Assembly: GCA_963691815.1 (NCBI GenBank)
Contig: OY829662.1
Coordinates: forward strand, 5,542,924 to 5,606,923
From: Echiichthys vipera
Taxonomy: Eukaryota; Chordata; Actinopteri; Perciformes; Trachinidae
Direction of reading: 5' to 3'
Length of the DNA stretch: 64,000 nucleotides
This document shows positions 1 through 12,690 of this stretch, piece by piece. The position numbers were made by a program, and so were the translations under genes. Below the pieces are notes generated by a model, which saw only the letters and a program-made list of their open reading frames with translations, was not told the DNA's origin and did no database searches. Within the stretch, counting starts at the first letter, position 1; every line of letters starts with the position of its first letter.

Positions 1-420
1 AGGGGTCATGCATTAGACTGCTCTGTTTAAGTCATTTGATTGATTTGAATTTAATTATATTTAACAATGTATCAAATAGTTTTATTATCATTATTATTAT
101 TAATAGTATTATTATAATTATTATTATTACTATTAAAATATAAAAAGACATTTTAAAATGCTTTACAATACTGAAAGCAAAATAGAAACAATAAAGCCAT
201 ACCCAACACATAATAAAGAGTAATAAAAAATAAATATGAATCATTAGAATATTAGAAAACAGTAAAGCAAAGCATTAAAAGAAAAGCAGGAGAGACAGTC
301 ACGGTGTATATGTGTGTGTGTTTAAGCATCATCAGACTCCAAGTGCTCTCCTTTTCATTTGTTCATGTTTTTCTTTCTTTCTGAGAAGTTTTTTAGGAAC
401 TTGCATCTGGCATTGGGGGA
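1..420. other. AT-rich non-coding sequence
   Basis: This stretch is strongly AT-rich and carries an imperfect (TTA/TAT)n run around 88-135. Open frames here translate to low-complexity Ile/Leu strings with no recognisable domain. I see no gene. Confidence 0.6.
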
Positions 421-469
421 TAATAACAACAACAACAACAATAATAATGATAATAATAATAATAATAAT
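421..469. repeat. Compound (AAC)n/(AAT)n trinucleotide microsatellite
   Basis: AAC units pass into AAT units with one ATG interruption. It is a simple tandem repeat with no coding value. Confidence 0.9.
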
Positions 470-972
470 GGAATACTTTAAATGACCTAAACATTCAGCG
501 ATGAGGATTCTGTATTTGTCCATAAGAAGTTGTTTCAGGCAGAGGAAAAACCTGTTCACTGAGGGTCACTTTAAGACCATAAAATGTTAAATACATGCGA
601 TATTTTGTAGAAAATCTAATTCTGATAACTAAATCATATCCATTTTATTTTTTAAAAAAGGAAAATAAATTGTTGAGGCCTTTCTTTTTGCACCTGGTCA
701 TAATTCCCCGTGGATGAATTCAATGTGGTTGGAAGTGTGCATTGTGTAGCTTTCATACGGAGAAGAATCAACAAAACTATAATAGCTGTGTATTTTAGAT
801 TACACTTTTGGTTTAGGTAACAGGGTCAAAATATCAATACCTAAAAAACATGAGCAGGGAAACAGTCAGAGCGGCCGGAGGGTTCCCCTGGGCCTGAGCC
901 CGACAGGCCTGTTCAGTGACCAAACCGTGCTTCATACATGAAAATCATTACATTTAAGTCTTAGCGACGGTG
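470..972. other. Unique non-coding sequence
   Basis: Mixed-composition sequence with stops in all frames. Apart from a short GC-richer patch around 870-915, I see no recognisable element. Confidence 0.5.
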
Positions 973-1049
973 CCAGGTAGGCAACGTTTAAAGGACATTT
1001 CTGGTGATTTTCTATACTTTTGTTAAACTAATCCCACAAAAACTGTAAT
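973..1049 (+). repeat. Dispersed repeat, copy 1 of an inverted pair
   Basis: This 77 bp segment starts CCAGGTAGGCAACG and ends AAAACTGTAAT. It recurs almost perfectly in reverse complement at 4418-4493. Internal sequence TTTAAAGGACATTTC resembles the ends of TTAA-target MITEs of fish, but both copies also match outside that point. It is therefore a fragment of a larger dispersed element, or two arms of an inverted repeat about 3.5 kb across. The family is not identified. Confidence 0.75.
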
Positions 1050-1065
1050 CACTTTACAACGCAGG

Positions 1066-1185
1066 ACCACATTCACCCACTCACACACATTCATACACTG
1101 ACGCCAGAAGCTGCAAGGTGCGACCTGCTCATCAGGGGGGAGGGATAAACATTCACACACTGATGGTGCTGCTGGAGCAATTGGG
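1066..1185 (-). mobile_element. Degraded tRNA-derived SINE-like fragment
   Basis: The segment contains two versions of a CATTCACACACTGATGG-type motif, followed by CTGCTCATCAGG and GGAGCAATTGGG. These resemble the body of a tRNA-derived repeat frequent in teleost genomes whose tRNA-like head lies on the opposite strand. The motif block appears partly duplicated. The head with its A and B boxes is missing, so this is a truncated copy. The assignment is from memory. Confidence 0.45.
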
Positions 1186-1928
1186 TAGTTCACTATCTTC
1201 CAGTCGGTGGATAACCTCTCATCTTCTTTGTGAATATCATTATAAAAACGCATTAATCTGTTGTGGGGCATGGGCATCTTCACCTGAAAACGCTTCCATG
1301 AGAATCAGTGCCTGTAGGGTATTAAACGTGCTGATTTACAATTCACCTCAGGATAATCTTGAATCTCTCAGTTACATGACATCACTAACTTGAGTTGTAT
1401 TAACATCAGCAATATCATAATGAAATTATACGTATGTGTACGTTTGGTCTGGTGGTGATTTTGGGTTTTTTGCCTCTTTGTTCCAGTGAAAGTAAATCTC
1501 ACAACATACCGTGGGCTAATTGTTACATTAGTCAAAGCTGCTGTCTGCATCCATCACACATTTCTATATTCAGACTTGTTCCATGAAGAGGGCTGGGTAA
1601 ATAGAGGCAACTGCTCCATTATAACTCAGTTATGCTGCCAAAAATATAGGATGGTAATTTAACAATGTACCTAAAGTGATCAAATAATATAACGTGTTTT
1701 TCAAACCAACCTAGATTCATTTGAAATTGCTCTGAAGTCTTTATGATAAAATGACGAGCACTATAAGGAACTTCAAGACTTCTTTTAATCTGGTGTTTTA
1801 TATGAAGTTGTGTTTTATCCTCACTTCTTAACCCTGGTGTTTATTTTAGTGTTTTCTGTCGGCCTTTTATTGATTCATTTTTAATATTTTAGCTTTCACA
1901 GACATTGAACTGTTGACTGTGGGGATGA
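1186..1928. other. Unique non-coding sequence
   Basis: No repeat, domain or RNA gene recognised. Short open frames on both strands lack any family signature. Confidence 0.5.
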
Positions 1929-2304
1929 GGCCTAGGAGGTTATTTGCCCCGGGAGTTCACGTCTGCCATCATTATCGGTGTGTATGTTCCTCCTTCAGCT
2001 GATGCAGCGCTGGCCTGTGACGTCATCCACTCCACTGTTGCCCAGATACAGACGCTGCATCATAACATTCATTTTTTTTGTTTGTTTTGTATATATTATT
2101 ATTGTTATAGTATATTTTGCATATTTTGTTGTATATATATTATGATTGTTTATTGTTTATAGCACACTGTGCACTGTATATATACACTATGTATATATTG
2201 GATTCTATTCATGTTATGTACAAAGTGTTTATTTGCTGACCCACTGCTGCTGTTACAAACTAATTTCCCAGTCTGGGATCATTAAATTCTATTCTATTCT
2301 ATTT
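1929..2304 (+). mobile_element. Non-LTR retrotransposon (LINE) remnant: endonuclease piece fused to 3' tail
   Basis: About 48 codons from 1929 read as YLPREFTSAIIIGVYVPPSA and onward. This matches the endonuclease region of teleost LINEs, where the usual form is YLPREF-S-VI--AVYIPP. The coding similarity stops near 2072. It is followed by AT-rich sequence and then a LINE-type 3' end (TTTCCCAGTCTGGGATCATT) running into a (TTCTA)n tail at about 2281-2304. The reverse transcriptase is absent, so the copy has a large internal deletion. It is inactive. Clade is uncertain. Confidence 0.7.
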
Positions 2305-3326
2305 TACTTAAATCCTTAATATACAACTGAGAGGGAAATAAAGTTTCCCTTTTTACTGTACTACATTTAGGCTATTTGATACCTATGTACATATTGGAGT
2401 ATTAATAATTGTTAATTGATAATGTATGTTTAGTCTGAATAATATCTGTTGTTTGTATATCTGGAGTTTTGTAACAAAAATAATCTATAATATAAATCTG
2501 TTAATATAAAGTACATTATTCTGAAAAACCACATTCTGCACAATGAAGACTTTTTTCTACTTGGGTTTTCTGTAGTGAAAATTCTGAATACAGGCCATTT
2601 ATTTGAAAAGAGTATGCTTTATTATTTGTGATACGGATATTAATCCACTGTAGTATTGGATTTGAATACTTCCTCCTCTACTGGTTCTCACATACTACAC
2701 GCTTGCAATATTGGATCACAAAGTCAAAACAACAGCCGTCCAATCTTTACCTTGCACTAATGAAAGCTCTTGAATACTTATTGAAGATTATTTAAGCCAA
2801 ATGTATGAAAATAAAACCTACCAAGCTCGGGGTTTTTTTGTTTTTATCTCCTGTTTCACAATGACAGCCCTGTCCTGACCTCAAATCCATCTAACGGCTC
2901 TGGGCTGAACTGATGCTCTGCTGTCTAAACGCAGCAGCTTCAACATCTGGTGGCAAACCTGGAGGCTGTTACAGCAGCACTGTACTGCCCATGATGTTGC
3001 AATCATATGTCCATCGGTCCACATAATTTTTTCCCATGTAGTTTGTGAAGTGAAGGTCAAAGGTCAAACAAACACACATATCCCAGTCTCTGTCAGTGTT
3101 CAGTTGGAGTCTGATGTCTGCTCTGCTTCATTACAAACTCATCAATATTTCAGAGACGCTCTCACACATTCATCACTGATGAGACCTCATTAGGGAGGAA
3201 CCTCTACCTCTCTCTACAATACTTACTAATTAGACTTCTCCCTGTCTGTCTCACTGCGTCTCCTGTCGTACACTTTGGGGTTTTTCAAAAGTGGTAAATC
3301 AAAAGTTTGTGTACTAGGGGATGCTA

Positions 3327-3329
<3 letters not shown>
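2305..3329. other. Unique non-coding sequence
   Basis: AT-rich to about 2820, then more balanced. I see no transposon hallmark or exon. Confidence 0.5.
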
Positions 3330-3382
<53 letters not shown>

Positions 3383-3415
3383 GAGAGACACAGAGAGAGA
3401 GAGAGAGAGAGAGAG
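3330..3415. repeat. (GA)n microsatellite
   Basis: 86 bp of GA with three CA interruptions near 3374-3392. It is a polypurine tract, so triplex-forming potential is plausible. The ER/SL-repeat open frames crossing it are artefacts of the repeat. Confidence 0.95.
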
Positions 3416-4417
3416 GGGCCTTTGCTTTGACTGCAGCACATCTGCGCCCACAGGACATCACTGGTTGTGCAGCAAAGGAGGACAAAACGCTCAGCAGACA
3501 CAGCTGAGACGGACACCGACAGGGCGACACCTGCTGTCTGACAGGTGAACTTCAGTCCCCAGTGGCCCTCCAGTCTGCTCAGGTACACACATCTGTTATG
3601 TAATAATAGCAGCATGATGATAAAACACACACTACTAAAGATTTTTTGTTCATATCCAGGATTTTATTTTACATTTAGGTAAAAAACTAGTGGGACCCTT
3701 TCCATCCAAACTGCATAATTCAATCGATATTACTGTCACTACATGGGCTAATACATACATTCGTGATGTAATCCATTGCACAATACAAACATAAAAATCC
3801 CATCAAACTCCAAAACCACATCACTGCGGAGAACAAAAGCACGGTATGGCAATATTATAGATGCAATGTCCTGTAAAAGTCATGTAGGCACTGCATCGAT
3901 CAACTGAAGGAGTGTTGAGCAAAGACTTCCTTGTGTAAATGAAACTTCCAAAAGCCAATGGGATGTGGAAAAGCCTTGTACCCAAACAGGGCCATGGAAA
4001 TATGGTTTTCACATCAAAAATAACAATGTTTAAAGTAACAGCTGAATAAAAAATAAAGAGCCACTTATCATATTTCTTCTGAGAGTTATTCATATTACTG
4101 TCGTCTGGCATTATTCCATATTTTTCCTCTAATAAATCTCATGAAAAGAATAAAACCAACTGTGCCTGACGTCCGACTTCCCTACACTGTCTGTGGCTCG
4201 AAGCTCCAAGCTCATTGGTTCCTACTGAAGAAGATGTAAATCTTTAAAAACACCTTTAAAAAAGGTTCAGTCATTTCACAAAATAGCCACTCACTGTAGT
4301 GTTTAGCAGATATTACTCTAATGGGAGGAAGGGGTGTATTTGTTGGGGACTATTTTCAGCAGATTGATGATTTATTGAAGGCAGAAGGACGATGTATGTG
4401 TGATTGAATCAAATAAA
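3416..4417. other. Unique non-coding sequence
   Basis: No element recognised. The first 130 bp is GC-richer than the flanks but has no sustained frame with a known domain. Confidence 0.5.
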
Positions 4418-4493
4418 TTACAGTTTTTGTGGGATTAGTTTAACAAAAGTATAGAACATCACCAGAAATGTCCTTTAAACGTTGCCTACCTGG
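4418..4493 (-). repeat. Dispersed repeat, copy 2 of an inverted pair
   Basis: Reverse complement of 973-1049, with about one substitution (GATGTTC against GATTTTC). Similarity ends abruptly on both sides, at ATTAC and at CCTGG. Confidence 0.75.
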
Positions 4494-4679
4494 GTCTTAT
4501 ATGACTGCAGTAAAGACACTTCAAATGTTCAATATGTAATCAATCCACATGAACACTATGAAATCTTAAGTTATATGTATAATTCAGAGTAAGGTCCCTT
4601 TAGCTCACTAGGTGCAGCTGTTATTTTATTGTAAGCCTGCATTACCATATGTCAAATCTGTCTTTTTCTTGAACATTTG

Positions 4680-5160
4680 TCAAAAAAAGACACAAAAGGA
4701 TCATAAAGAAGCACTAAATGACCACAAACACACACTAAATGACTACAAATGACGGAGTCGCTGGTCACCACAAAAGTTAAGTTAGTAAATAACAAAAAAT
4801 AGACACAGGACAATGAGAAACAGAATGGATACAAATGACCTAAAGTGTCTACAAAGAGTCACAAAATGACTTAAAATAGTTGTAGAGGTGCAAAACAAAA
4901 TGACTACAAGAAGAGAAAAACGATTCAAAATAGACGGAAAACGATGACAAGCAGACCCAAAACTAACAATGACACACGAAATTACTACAAAAAGATGCAA
5001 AAAGACTGAAAATAGATGGAAAAACTACCACAGAACGACTACAAAGGGACGCATAATGACTTAAAATAGACTCTTGGAGACTCTCTGAGTTTGGGTGTCT
5101 TGTTCCTATGTACACAGGGTGGGGGGCCTCTTAAATGTCCGTGCCCGGGGGCCCATTATC
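4680..5160. repeat. Degenerate minisatellite-like tract (AAATGACTACAAA-type units)
   Basis: Diverged units of about 10-24 bp recur: AAATGACCACAAACAC, AAATGACTACAAATGAC, AAAATGACTACAAGAAG, GAACGACTACAAAGGGAC. The tract ends in CGGGGGCCCATTATCTCATAATCTG, a terminus I recall from similar teleost repeats. No protein function is implied by the open frames across it. Unit boundaries are approximate because the repeat is old. Confidence 0.55.
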
Positions 5161-6077
5161 TCATAATCTGTCCATGTGTGACGGATGATTTTAAAGAATA
5201 TAAATGTCTTGGTGTTCCTCTCTGAGCAAATATGTCATTAATCATGTGATAACTTGAGTGCAGCTCTTAAAGGTTCCTCCTACACTTCACTGTAAGTAGG
5301 AGTGAGTTGGTTGTAAACGTCTCATTCTTGATTTCTTTGCAAAGTTTTTTTACTCCTAAATTGACTGTTACAGTTACTCTAAAAGGGTTTTGGCTTCAGA
5401 CCCCTTAAAATGACGCAGTGTCTATACCTGTGAACCAACATCACAGGTGATGGCCTGACTGCTGACATGGATTGTTATGATCGTTGACATTTAACTCCTG
5501 GATTTGACTCATGGTAGGAACTTTTCGAGGCCTGAAGAGGTGAAAAAATTAGGGAGGAATCACAAACGATCTTACTGAAATCTGTCCGTACATAATACAA
5601 CCGGGAGCCTTCAGGAGAGACAGCTGGCCAGCATTCACTTCATGGCCAAGTGTGACGATGTGTTCGTGTTTCTAATCCTCCCGTGCAGAGAGGTGACCTC
5701 GTCCGGTCCTTCACCGAAGTACTGACGACCGAAAAAAAACATTTGACTGATGGAGCACCAACATTTAGTCGCGTCATTCAGATCGATCACACCATCTCGA
5801 GCAGTGCGGTGTAGAGTGGTGCAGTGCAGCAGCAGATCTGGAGAGAGCTCAGATGTGTTGCTTGTGCTCTTAAGGTTTTTCGCTGGCAGACAGAAGAGAG
5901 TTTTACAGAGCCAAGGTTAACCCTGCTGCAGGGCAGAGCAGGGCAGAGCAGGGCCCGGGGGTCAGAGGGCAAGAGATCAGACAGAGCAGTATGATCACTG
6001 TGACCAGCAGATGGGATTATTGTATGGCAAGGTATTTAACTATATTTTCACACTGATATTTTATAGTATATGTTTTA
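5161..6077. other. Unique non-coding sequence with a short GGGCAGAGCA tandem
   Basis: Mostly unremarkable. At 5932-5953 the 10-mer GGGCAGAGCA is repeated twice in tandem with a further partial copy. No gene or transposon is recognised. Confidence 0.5.
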
Positions 6078-6321
6078 GAAGAAGAAGAATTCCTTTATTA
6101 GTCCCGTGAATATCATTTTACACACACACAGGCCTGAAATACACACACATGCACAGACAGGACCTATATACATGCAATTAATGGAGAGATGTCAGAGCGA
6201 GGGGGCTGCCAGTGACCGGCGCCCCGAGCAGTTGGGGGTTCGGTGCCTTGCTCAACAGCACCTCGGCAGTGCCCAGGAGATGAACTGGCACCTCTCCAGC
6301 CACCAGTCCACACTCCATTCC
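6078..6321 (-). mobile_element. SINE A copy 1 (tRNA-derived SINE, 5'-truncated)
   Basis: In reverse complement this copy ends AATAAAGGAATTC(TTC)n, the LINE-like 3' tail shared by all four SINE A copies here (also 6566, 48018, 63003). The body motifs are shared with 48018-48342. The tRNA-like head is missing, with the break at about 6321. It lies head-to-head with copy 2, 245 bp away. Confidence 0.8.
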
Positions 6322-6565
6322 ACCACAATGTTTTATGGTGTGAAAATAAAAATAATAAAATTAAAAAAAAACAGATTTTAAGATTATGATGACACAGTCT
6401 GTGAGCCAGTGCAATCAAAGATATTAGACCTGTAATCCACCTTTTGTAAATCTGCTACAATTATTTATTTATTTTTATCGTTGAAACTGTGTCACACACG
6501 AATCGACCCACCTGTAGTCATTTGTGAGATAAAAGTTTTCATGTGGAGCTAAATCCAACCAGCCT
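6322..6565. other. Spacer between two SINE A copies
   Basis: AT-rich spacer with an A-rich run near 6340-6370. No feature recognised. Confidence 0.5.
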
Positions 6566-6977
<412 letters not shown>

Positions 6978-7434
6978 GAGCTTGGATTGATATCATTAAA
7001 TGATTTATGTCATTACATACAAAGAGAGTTAGTGAATACACAAACTCACTCACTTACACAAATCTCAGGGCAGCATGACCTCTGTCTGACCCTGAAGTGA
7101 GGGTGAGATGACGGGAAGAGGTGAAGAGGTCAGAGAGTGAGAGAAACCAGCAAGGGGCGAGAAAGTGGGACGAGAGTCAGGATCAGTAGTTTATATTTCA
7201 TTGAACTATTAAATACATATTTGTTGTGACTCCGATTGTTAGAATTATCCTTTCTTCCTCGTGTTTTGTTTTCTGCTACTTTCCTTAAAGTCAGTGAAGT
7301 GATGATAAAGAAGAGAGCGAACGGACTGACGATTGTTTACTTCCTGTCTCCTCGAGCAGCCGTCGCCATGACAACGGGTAGAGTGTGAACTCTCTGTAAC
7401 CTCTGGGACGTGGAAGTCTACCTCCACCGCCCCC
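6978..7434. other. Unique non-coding sequence
   Basis: No element recognised. Slightly G+C-rich and stop-interrupted, with a purine-rich patch around 7090-7170. Confidence 0.5.
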
Positions 7435-7974
<540 letters not shown>

Positions 7975-7975
<1 letters not shown>

Positions 7976-8454
7976 CTCGCTGGGGGTGAATTTGAGGTTG
8001 TGACCGCAGTCAGGGGTCACCGTGAGGTTGAACATGATTATTTATTTTCAACAGTACAACTTTTAATTGTGTTGGTGCTCCACAATTTATTTTTGGTAGC
8101 ATTTCAAATCGATAAAAATATATGTTGTCAATTTATGAAAATTCCCTTTTTCCCTGTTGATTTGAGGACATCATACGTTCCGTAGTCGGGGAGAGACGCC
8201 AAAATTGCAACATTTTACAGCTTACAGAGACTTTTTCTTACCTACACGTGTAATCTTTTCAGGTAAATTATCTACATGCGTCTGCTATCATGAAACACTT
8301 CAGTTTGTCAATGGAGAAAAGTTTTGAGGAATTGAAGCAAAGGTGGACACTGATGCTAAAGTTACAACTGAAGTGTATGTGAGTCTCAAAGCCATGTGAG
8401 CTACGATTTGAACACGGCTAAAAACAGCATTAAACAACAGTTTTCATGGCAAAT
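7975..8454. other. Unique non-coding sequence
   Basis: No recognisable element. Confidence 0.45.
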
Positions 8455-9230
8455 CAAGAACATTTTATTTTATTTTTATTTATTTATTTAGCACAAATTA
8501 TAAAAATACACAAATACTGACAAAGAAGAGAAATAACACACAGTGCAGGAAGAGGCAGAAAACCCAGTGGGCTTATTTGAAGCCTCCACCGAAATAATGT
8601 TAAAATTTCACAATATTAAAAAAGAAACATAAAAAATTAACATACAAAAATTTTAAAAAAATAAAAAGTACATAAAGAAATAACAAGTTAATAGTAACAA
8701 ATTATATATAATAACAAACAAAATATAATAACATGCAATACAAAAGCAAAGAAAGTGAGTATATAATATGTAAATGGACAAATGTGTAAAGAATTAACAA
8801 CAATACAGGAAAAAACAATTACAAAGCAACCATTAAATGATCTTTTAAGTTTCTTTTATAGCAAGTTATGGAGGAACAGTTCTTTGCCAGATGGGAAAAG
8901 CCTTTCCATAATTTGGTAAAAACCCTAAATCTTATTGAAAATTGACCTCCTACTAGTAAGACATTTAGGAAGATGAAGATCCGATGATTGACGAGTTGAG
9001 TGGGAATTTCAGTCGAGCAACTGTTTGTAAGTTGAATTCAAACCTAGGATATGATCGGATAATGTGTAAAACATACTGATATTACCAACGGGTGCATTTG
9101 GACCCTTCCCTATTGGCAGTTACATTGGTTATATGCAATTTGATTGATGGAAGCTGTAAAAATACTGTACTGTTTAGAATATAATTGGATGACATCTGAT
9201 TAAACCGTATTGGCTGATAGGGCGCATCAA
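8455..9230 (-). mobile_element. Probable LINE 3' region (degraded)
   Basis: Read on the minus strand, the segment ends in TGTGCTAAATAAATAAATAA at about 8470-8495. This is preceded by GGCTTCAAATAAGCCC and a TTTTCTGCCTCTTCCTGCAC motif, which I associate with 3' ends of teleost LINEs. No coding similarity is visible. The boundary at 9230 is approximate. Confidence 0.4.
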
Positions 9231-9527
9231 ATCACCCCTGAAAATGAATCAAGTTCTGCTCGCCAATGTAACGTGTGTTACAAATGAACTAACACGCGTG
9301 ACGTGAAAACTACGCTAACTGACGAAGAGCAGATACATTCAGACAACCTTTGAATGTATGGCTTTTAACTCCACGACCACAGCATACAAACACTAGGAAG
9401 CCTGGAAACCAAACAAATGTGCCAAACTCATGTCTCATTTGTTCTGGCAGATGTGTCCGTCCCCTCTACTACACGCACAGATTTCTGTGTATCTTATGTG
9501 AGGCGGCTTTAAGGGGATAACTTACAG

Positions 9528-9729
9528 CATGGGTGTCGAACTGATCCAGTAAAGGGCTGTGTGGCTGCAGGTTTTCATTCCAACCAAGCAAGAACACACC
9601 TGACTCGACTTACTCCATCACCTGAACTGTCTTCACACAGTTGATTTGTTGGACCAGGTGTGTTCTTGCTTGGTTGGAATGAAAACCTGCAGCCACACGG
9701 CCCTTTACTGGATCACTTTGACACCCATG
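9528..9729 (+). mobile_element. 202 bp palindromic MITE, copy 1 (hAT-like, 8 bp target duplication)
   Basis: Terminal inverted repeats of about 75 bp run from CATGGGTGTC inward to AACACACCTG and return in reverse complement to GACACCCATG. Only about four mismatches separate the arms, and the loop is about 52 bp. The 8-mer ACTTACAG flanks both ends (9520-9527 and 9730-9737), which fits a hAT-type duplication. There is no coding capacity. A second copy of identical length is at 43715-43916 with the loop in the opposite orientation. Confidence 0.9.
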
Positions 9730-9737
9730 ACTTACAG

Positions 9738-11460
9738 CATTACCATCCAGTCTGCAGGTCCATTCAACGCAGCTTTTCAGGCTCACAAAACTCTGTAATT
9801 ATTCTGAGGATCCTTTAAGTATCAATACAATTAGATTATAATTTTACAATATTGTATGCATGTTTTTCTTGTTAAACAATCCTTTGTTTTTTAGACATGT
9901 TCAATAATTGTTTTGTGACCCTGTCTGAAAGTGGTTAAAATACCTTAATAAATGGTTGATCGGTCAGTCATGTCTTCCCCCATCCAAGCGGACCAATGAC
10001 CCAACACACTTGCCGGATATTGCTTTTCTGGACATCGATAAATAATTGACTGAATCAGCAGGTATCCTTAAGTGGCTAAGTGTTGTCTGTAAGGAACCAA
10101 CCTGATGCTGCTATACAGTACGACTTCATTGCAGCACTCAATTTAGCCATCCATCAGTAGAAACTGTCACCAGCATCAGTTAGCCATTGAACACACTGAC
10201 AGTGACTTCTCGTATCTTACTATGTGCCTCAATAAACCTGCTACATTACAGCATTTCTGCATCCTCCTGTTTCTCTCCTAATGCAGCCCTGTCTCCTAAA
10301 ATCACACTCCAATAAAACAAAAATGTATTCTCGATTGCATTTCTAGGAAAACATATGTCGCCCCCGTCCCCGTTTCATAATCCACATGTAATTCAAGTCC
10401 ACATAGGATGGAGGTCGGGTCGGGTCAAACCAACAGACAACTACCCATAACAGCTGTTCATGTCCAACGTCAAAGCAAAAGTCAATTGTTTAACTTAAAT
10501 TGTGTAACAAACGTATCTAAACTCAAACCGCTCTTAGTTTTGTTTCCATTCACAGCCGTTCCATATTTCAACAGAAGGATCCAAGAGAAAAAAGCGTTAG
10601 CCAACGGCTTTGCTCGATAGCTTCGCTCAACTTATCCGTGGAAGCTGGCGTGTCGTTTACTGACCAGTCGCTTCTCGTTGCAGCACTTAGACCCGCCTCA
10701 AAACCAGCGCTGATTGGTTCGGTCGCTGATCAAACTTCTCCAAGTTATCTCTGCCGCACATAACCTGAATGATCTGTGAGTAAAATACAATGGAGCTTGC
10801 GAGATCAGGATGGTCTCGCCGGGCTACCCTTTTCCATTCCGCAACCCTACATTTTGCAAAGGCTCGCTTTCCGACCACCTAAACTAACCTTAACCAATCG
10901 AGGTTAATGCCTAACCTTAAACATCTTGTGAGACTTTCGCAAATTGCGGGTTACCATCCAACCTGACTGGTCTTTGCCTGAGGAAATTACCCACAATGCA
11001 TTATAATCTTTATTAGGCAAACCATGAATCCTGCATTTCCTGTGTAATACTACATGAGACAACCTGCTGAGTGTTACCTCACCCTGTGACTGAAACGATT
11101 CCCCTGTTTGCACATCACTGAGTAGTCCTGTGATACGAGTGTGACGTCAGCATGCAATGAGATAACTCCAGAGACAATGTGACCTATACATCCTGCCCCT
11201 GTAAGAGAGGACATGACCCATCATTATCATTATTACTTGCATGTATGATGAGTTTGAAGGAAATGCTGTTTTTATCTGCATGTCATCCAGCTGAGCTCTT
11301 GCCTTTTGTCCTTATCTGTGTTTTTCCTCCTCCTTAAAGGGAGAATCATCTTAAGACTCACTTAAGGGTCAATCTTTCTGACTCTCAGCCTTGTGCTCGA
11401 GACGGCAGGAGGGAACTTTTTTTTGTCTGCAGAGGAAAAAATACGTCGACAATAAAACCA
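9738..11460. other. Mostly unique sequence with possible MITE traces
   Basis: No gene recognised. Near 10799-10819 a short inverted repeat GCGAGA...TCTCGC sits in CpG-richer DNA (about 10600-10870), which may be a degraded DNA transposon. Around 10880-10920 CTAACCTTAA-type motifs recur without forming a telomeric array. Confidence 0.4.
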
Positions 11461-12159
11461 CGGAGAAAAAGCTGATCCTGTTTGTTGATCTTTATTGAAC
11501 AGATTCTTTCCCACAGCAATTTAAAGTAAATATGCCCTGACCCTAACCCATGCATATTACATTTACACAGAAACCTTAACAAGTTCTTAAAATTCTACAT
11601 GAAATCAGAGGATGCAAGCACAGGTTTTTACCATAACCCTTACAATACATTACATAACACCTCTGATTATATATAGTCTATGTTTTAAAGACTTATATTA
11701 TTAGTATATATATATATAATAAATATATTATACATACTGTATTTGTGTGTATATATATATATATATATATCCTTTTTTCATACCATTTATTGTCTTTATT
11801 TTTGTTTTTCCTTGTAACTCTTGCACAGCCTGCTTTGGCAATACATACTTAATTGTTAACTTAATTAATATAGCTAATTTGAATTTGAGAGAAAAATCTA
11901 GACTAACGTGAACTTTCTGTGTCTCTCTTTGTTCTCTCTTCATTTGAAATTGTTTGCTCTCTGTGGAATAATCTCTCTGAGTGGTCCAACATCTGCTGTT
12001 ATACACACACACTGAGACCAGCAGCTTGCAACTTCACGCTTGCATCACACTCAAATACACTGCGCGTGAACACAGGCACTCAAAGATATTTATGAGCTAT
12101 TGTTTCCTTTGTTATTAGAGAGTTTAAACTACTTCTTCACTTGCTCACCCGCTCTCACC

Positions 12160-12160
<1 letters not shown>
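11461..12160. other. AT-rich non-coding sequence with a short (TA)n
   Basis: An alternating TA tract lies at 11705-11720 and again at 11750-11770. The remainder shows no feature. Confidence 0.5.
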
Positions 12161-12212
<52 letters not shown>

Positions 12213-12217
12213 CCTCC
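12161..12217. repeat. (CT)n microsatellite
   Basis: 57 bp of CT with A and T interruptions, forming a polypyrimidine tract. Confidence 0.9.
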
Positions 12218-12291
12218 CAGGTTGTTTCCATGGAAACACAGTGATTTAATTGTTGTATGGAGCATCATACTGAGTTTCACCTTCAGAACAA

Positions 12292-12311
12292 ACACACACA
12301 CACACACACAC
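12292..12311. repeat. (AC)n microsatellite
   Basis: About ten AC units. Confidence 0.9.
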
Positions 12312-12471
12312 AGACAGCTGCGAGGCGGCCCAGCGCTCTACAGTAGTGGAGTTAAATGTGTGAATGGAGGGCTGTAAATTCACCACAGAGAAATTTACAG
12401 CACACACGCGACGCAGCGGGTCCAGGTGGAGGGATTTGCTCTGTCTTTCTCAGTCAAATTCAAATGAGCTT

Positions 12472-12690
12472 CGAAGGAATAGTTTGACATTTTGGAAAAG
12501 AGTTATTGGCTTTCTTGTTGACACTGAGACGAGAACACTGACACCACTCTCGTGTCTGTATGGTAAATAAGACGCTACCACCAGCAGCTGGTTAACTTAG
12601 ACTGGCTCTCCTCAAAGGTAACAAAATCCACCGACCTCGAGAGCTCATTAATAATAATCCTTACACAAACTGTAAAACTGTCTATTCCTT
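12472..12690 (+). mobile_element. Degraded teleost TTAA-type MITE remnant
   Basis: The segment begins AAGGAATAGTTTGACATTTTGG and continues through GACACCACTCTCGTGTCTGT, CAGCAGCTGGTTAACTTAGA and CAAAGGTAACAAAATCC. I recognise this order of motifs from a very common teleost dispersed repeat whose intact form starts TTAAAGGAATAGTTCGACAT. Here the TTAA end is mutated and the 3' half is missing. It is non-coding. Confidence 0.65.

Noticed and set aside
10880..10920. Interstitial telomere repeat
   Set aside because: CTAACCTTAA motifs are irregular and too few to form (TTAGGG)n.
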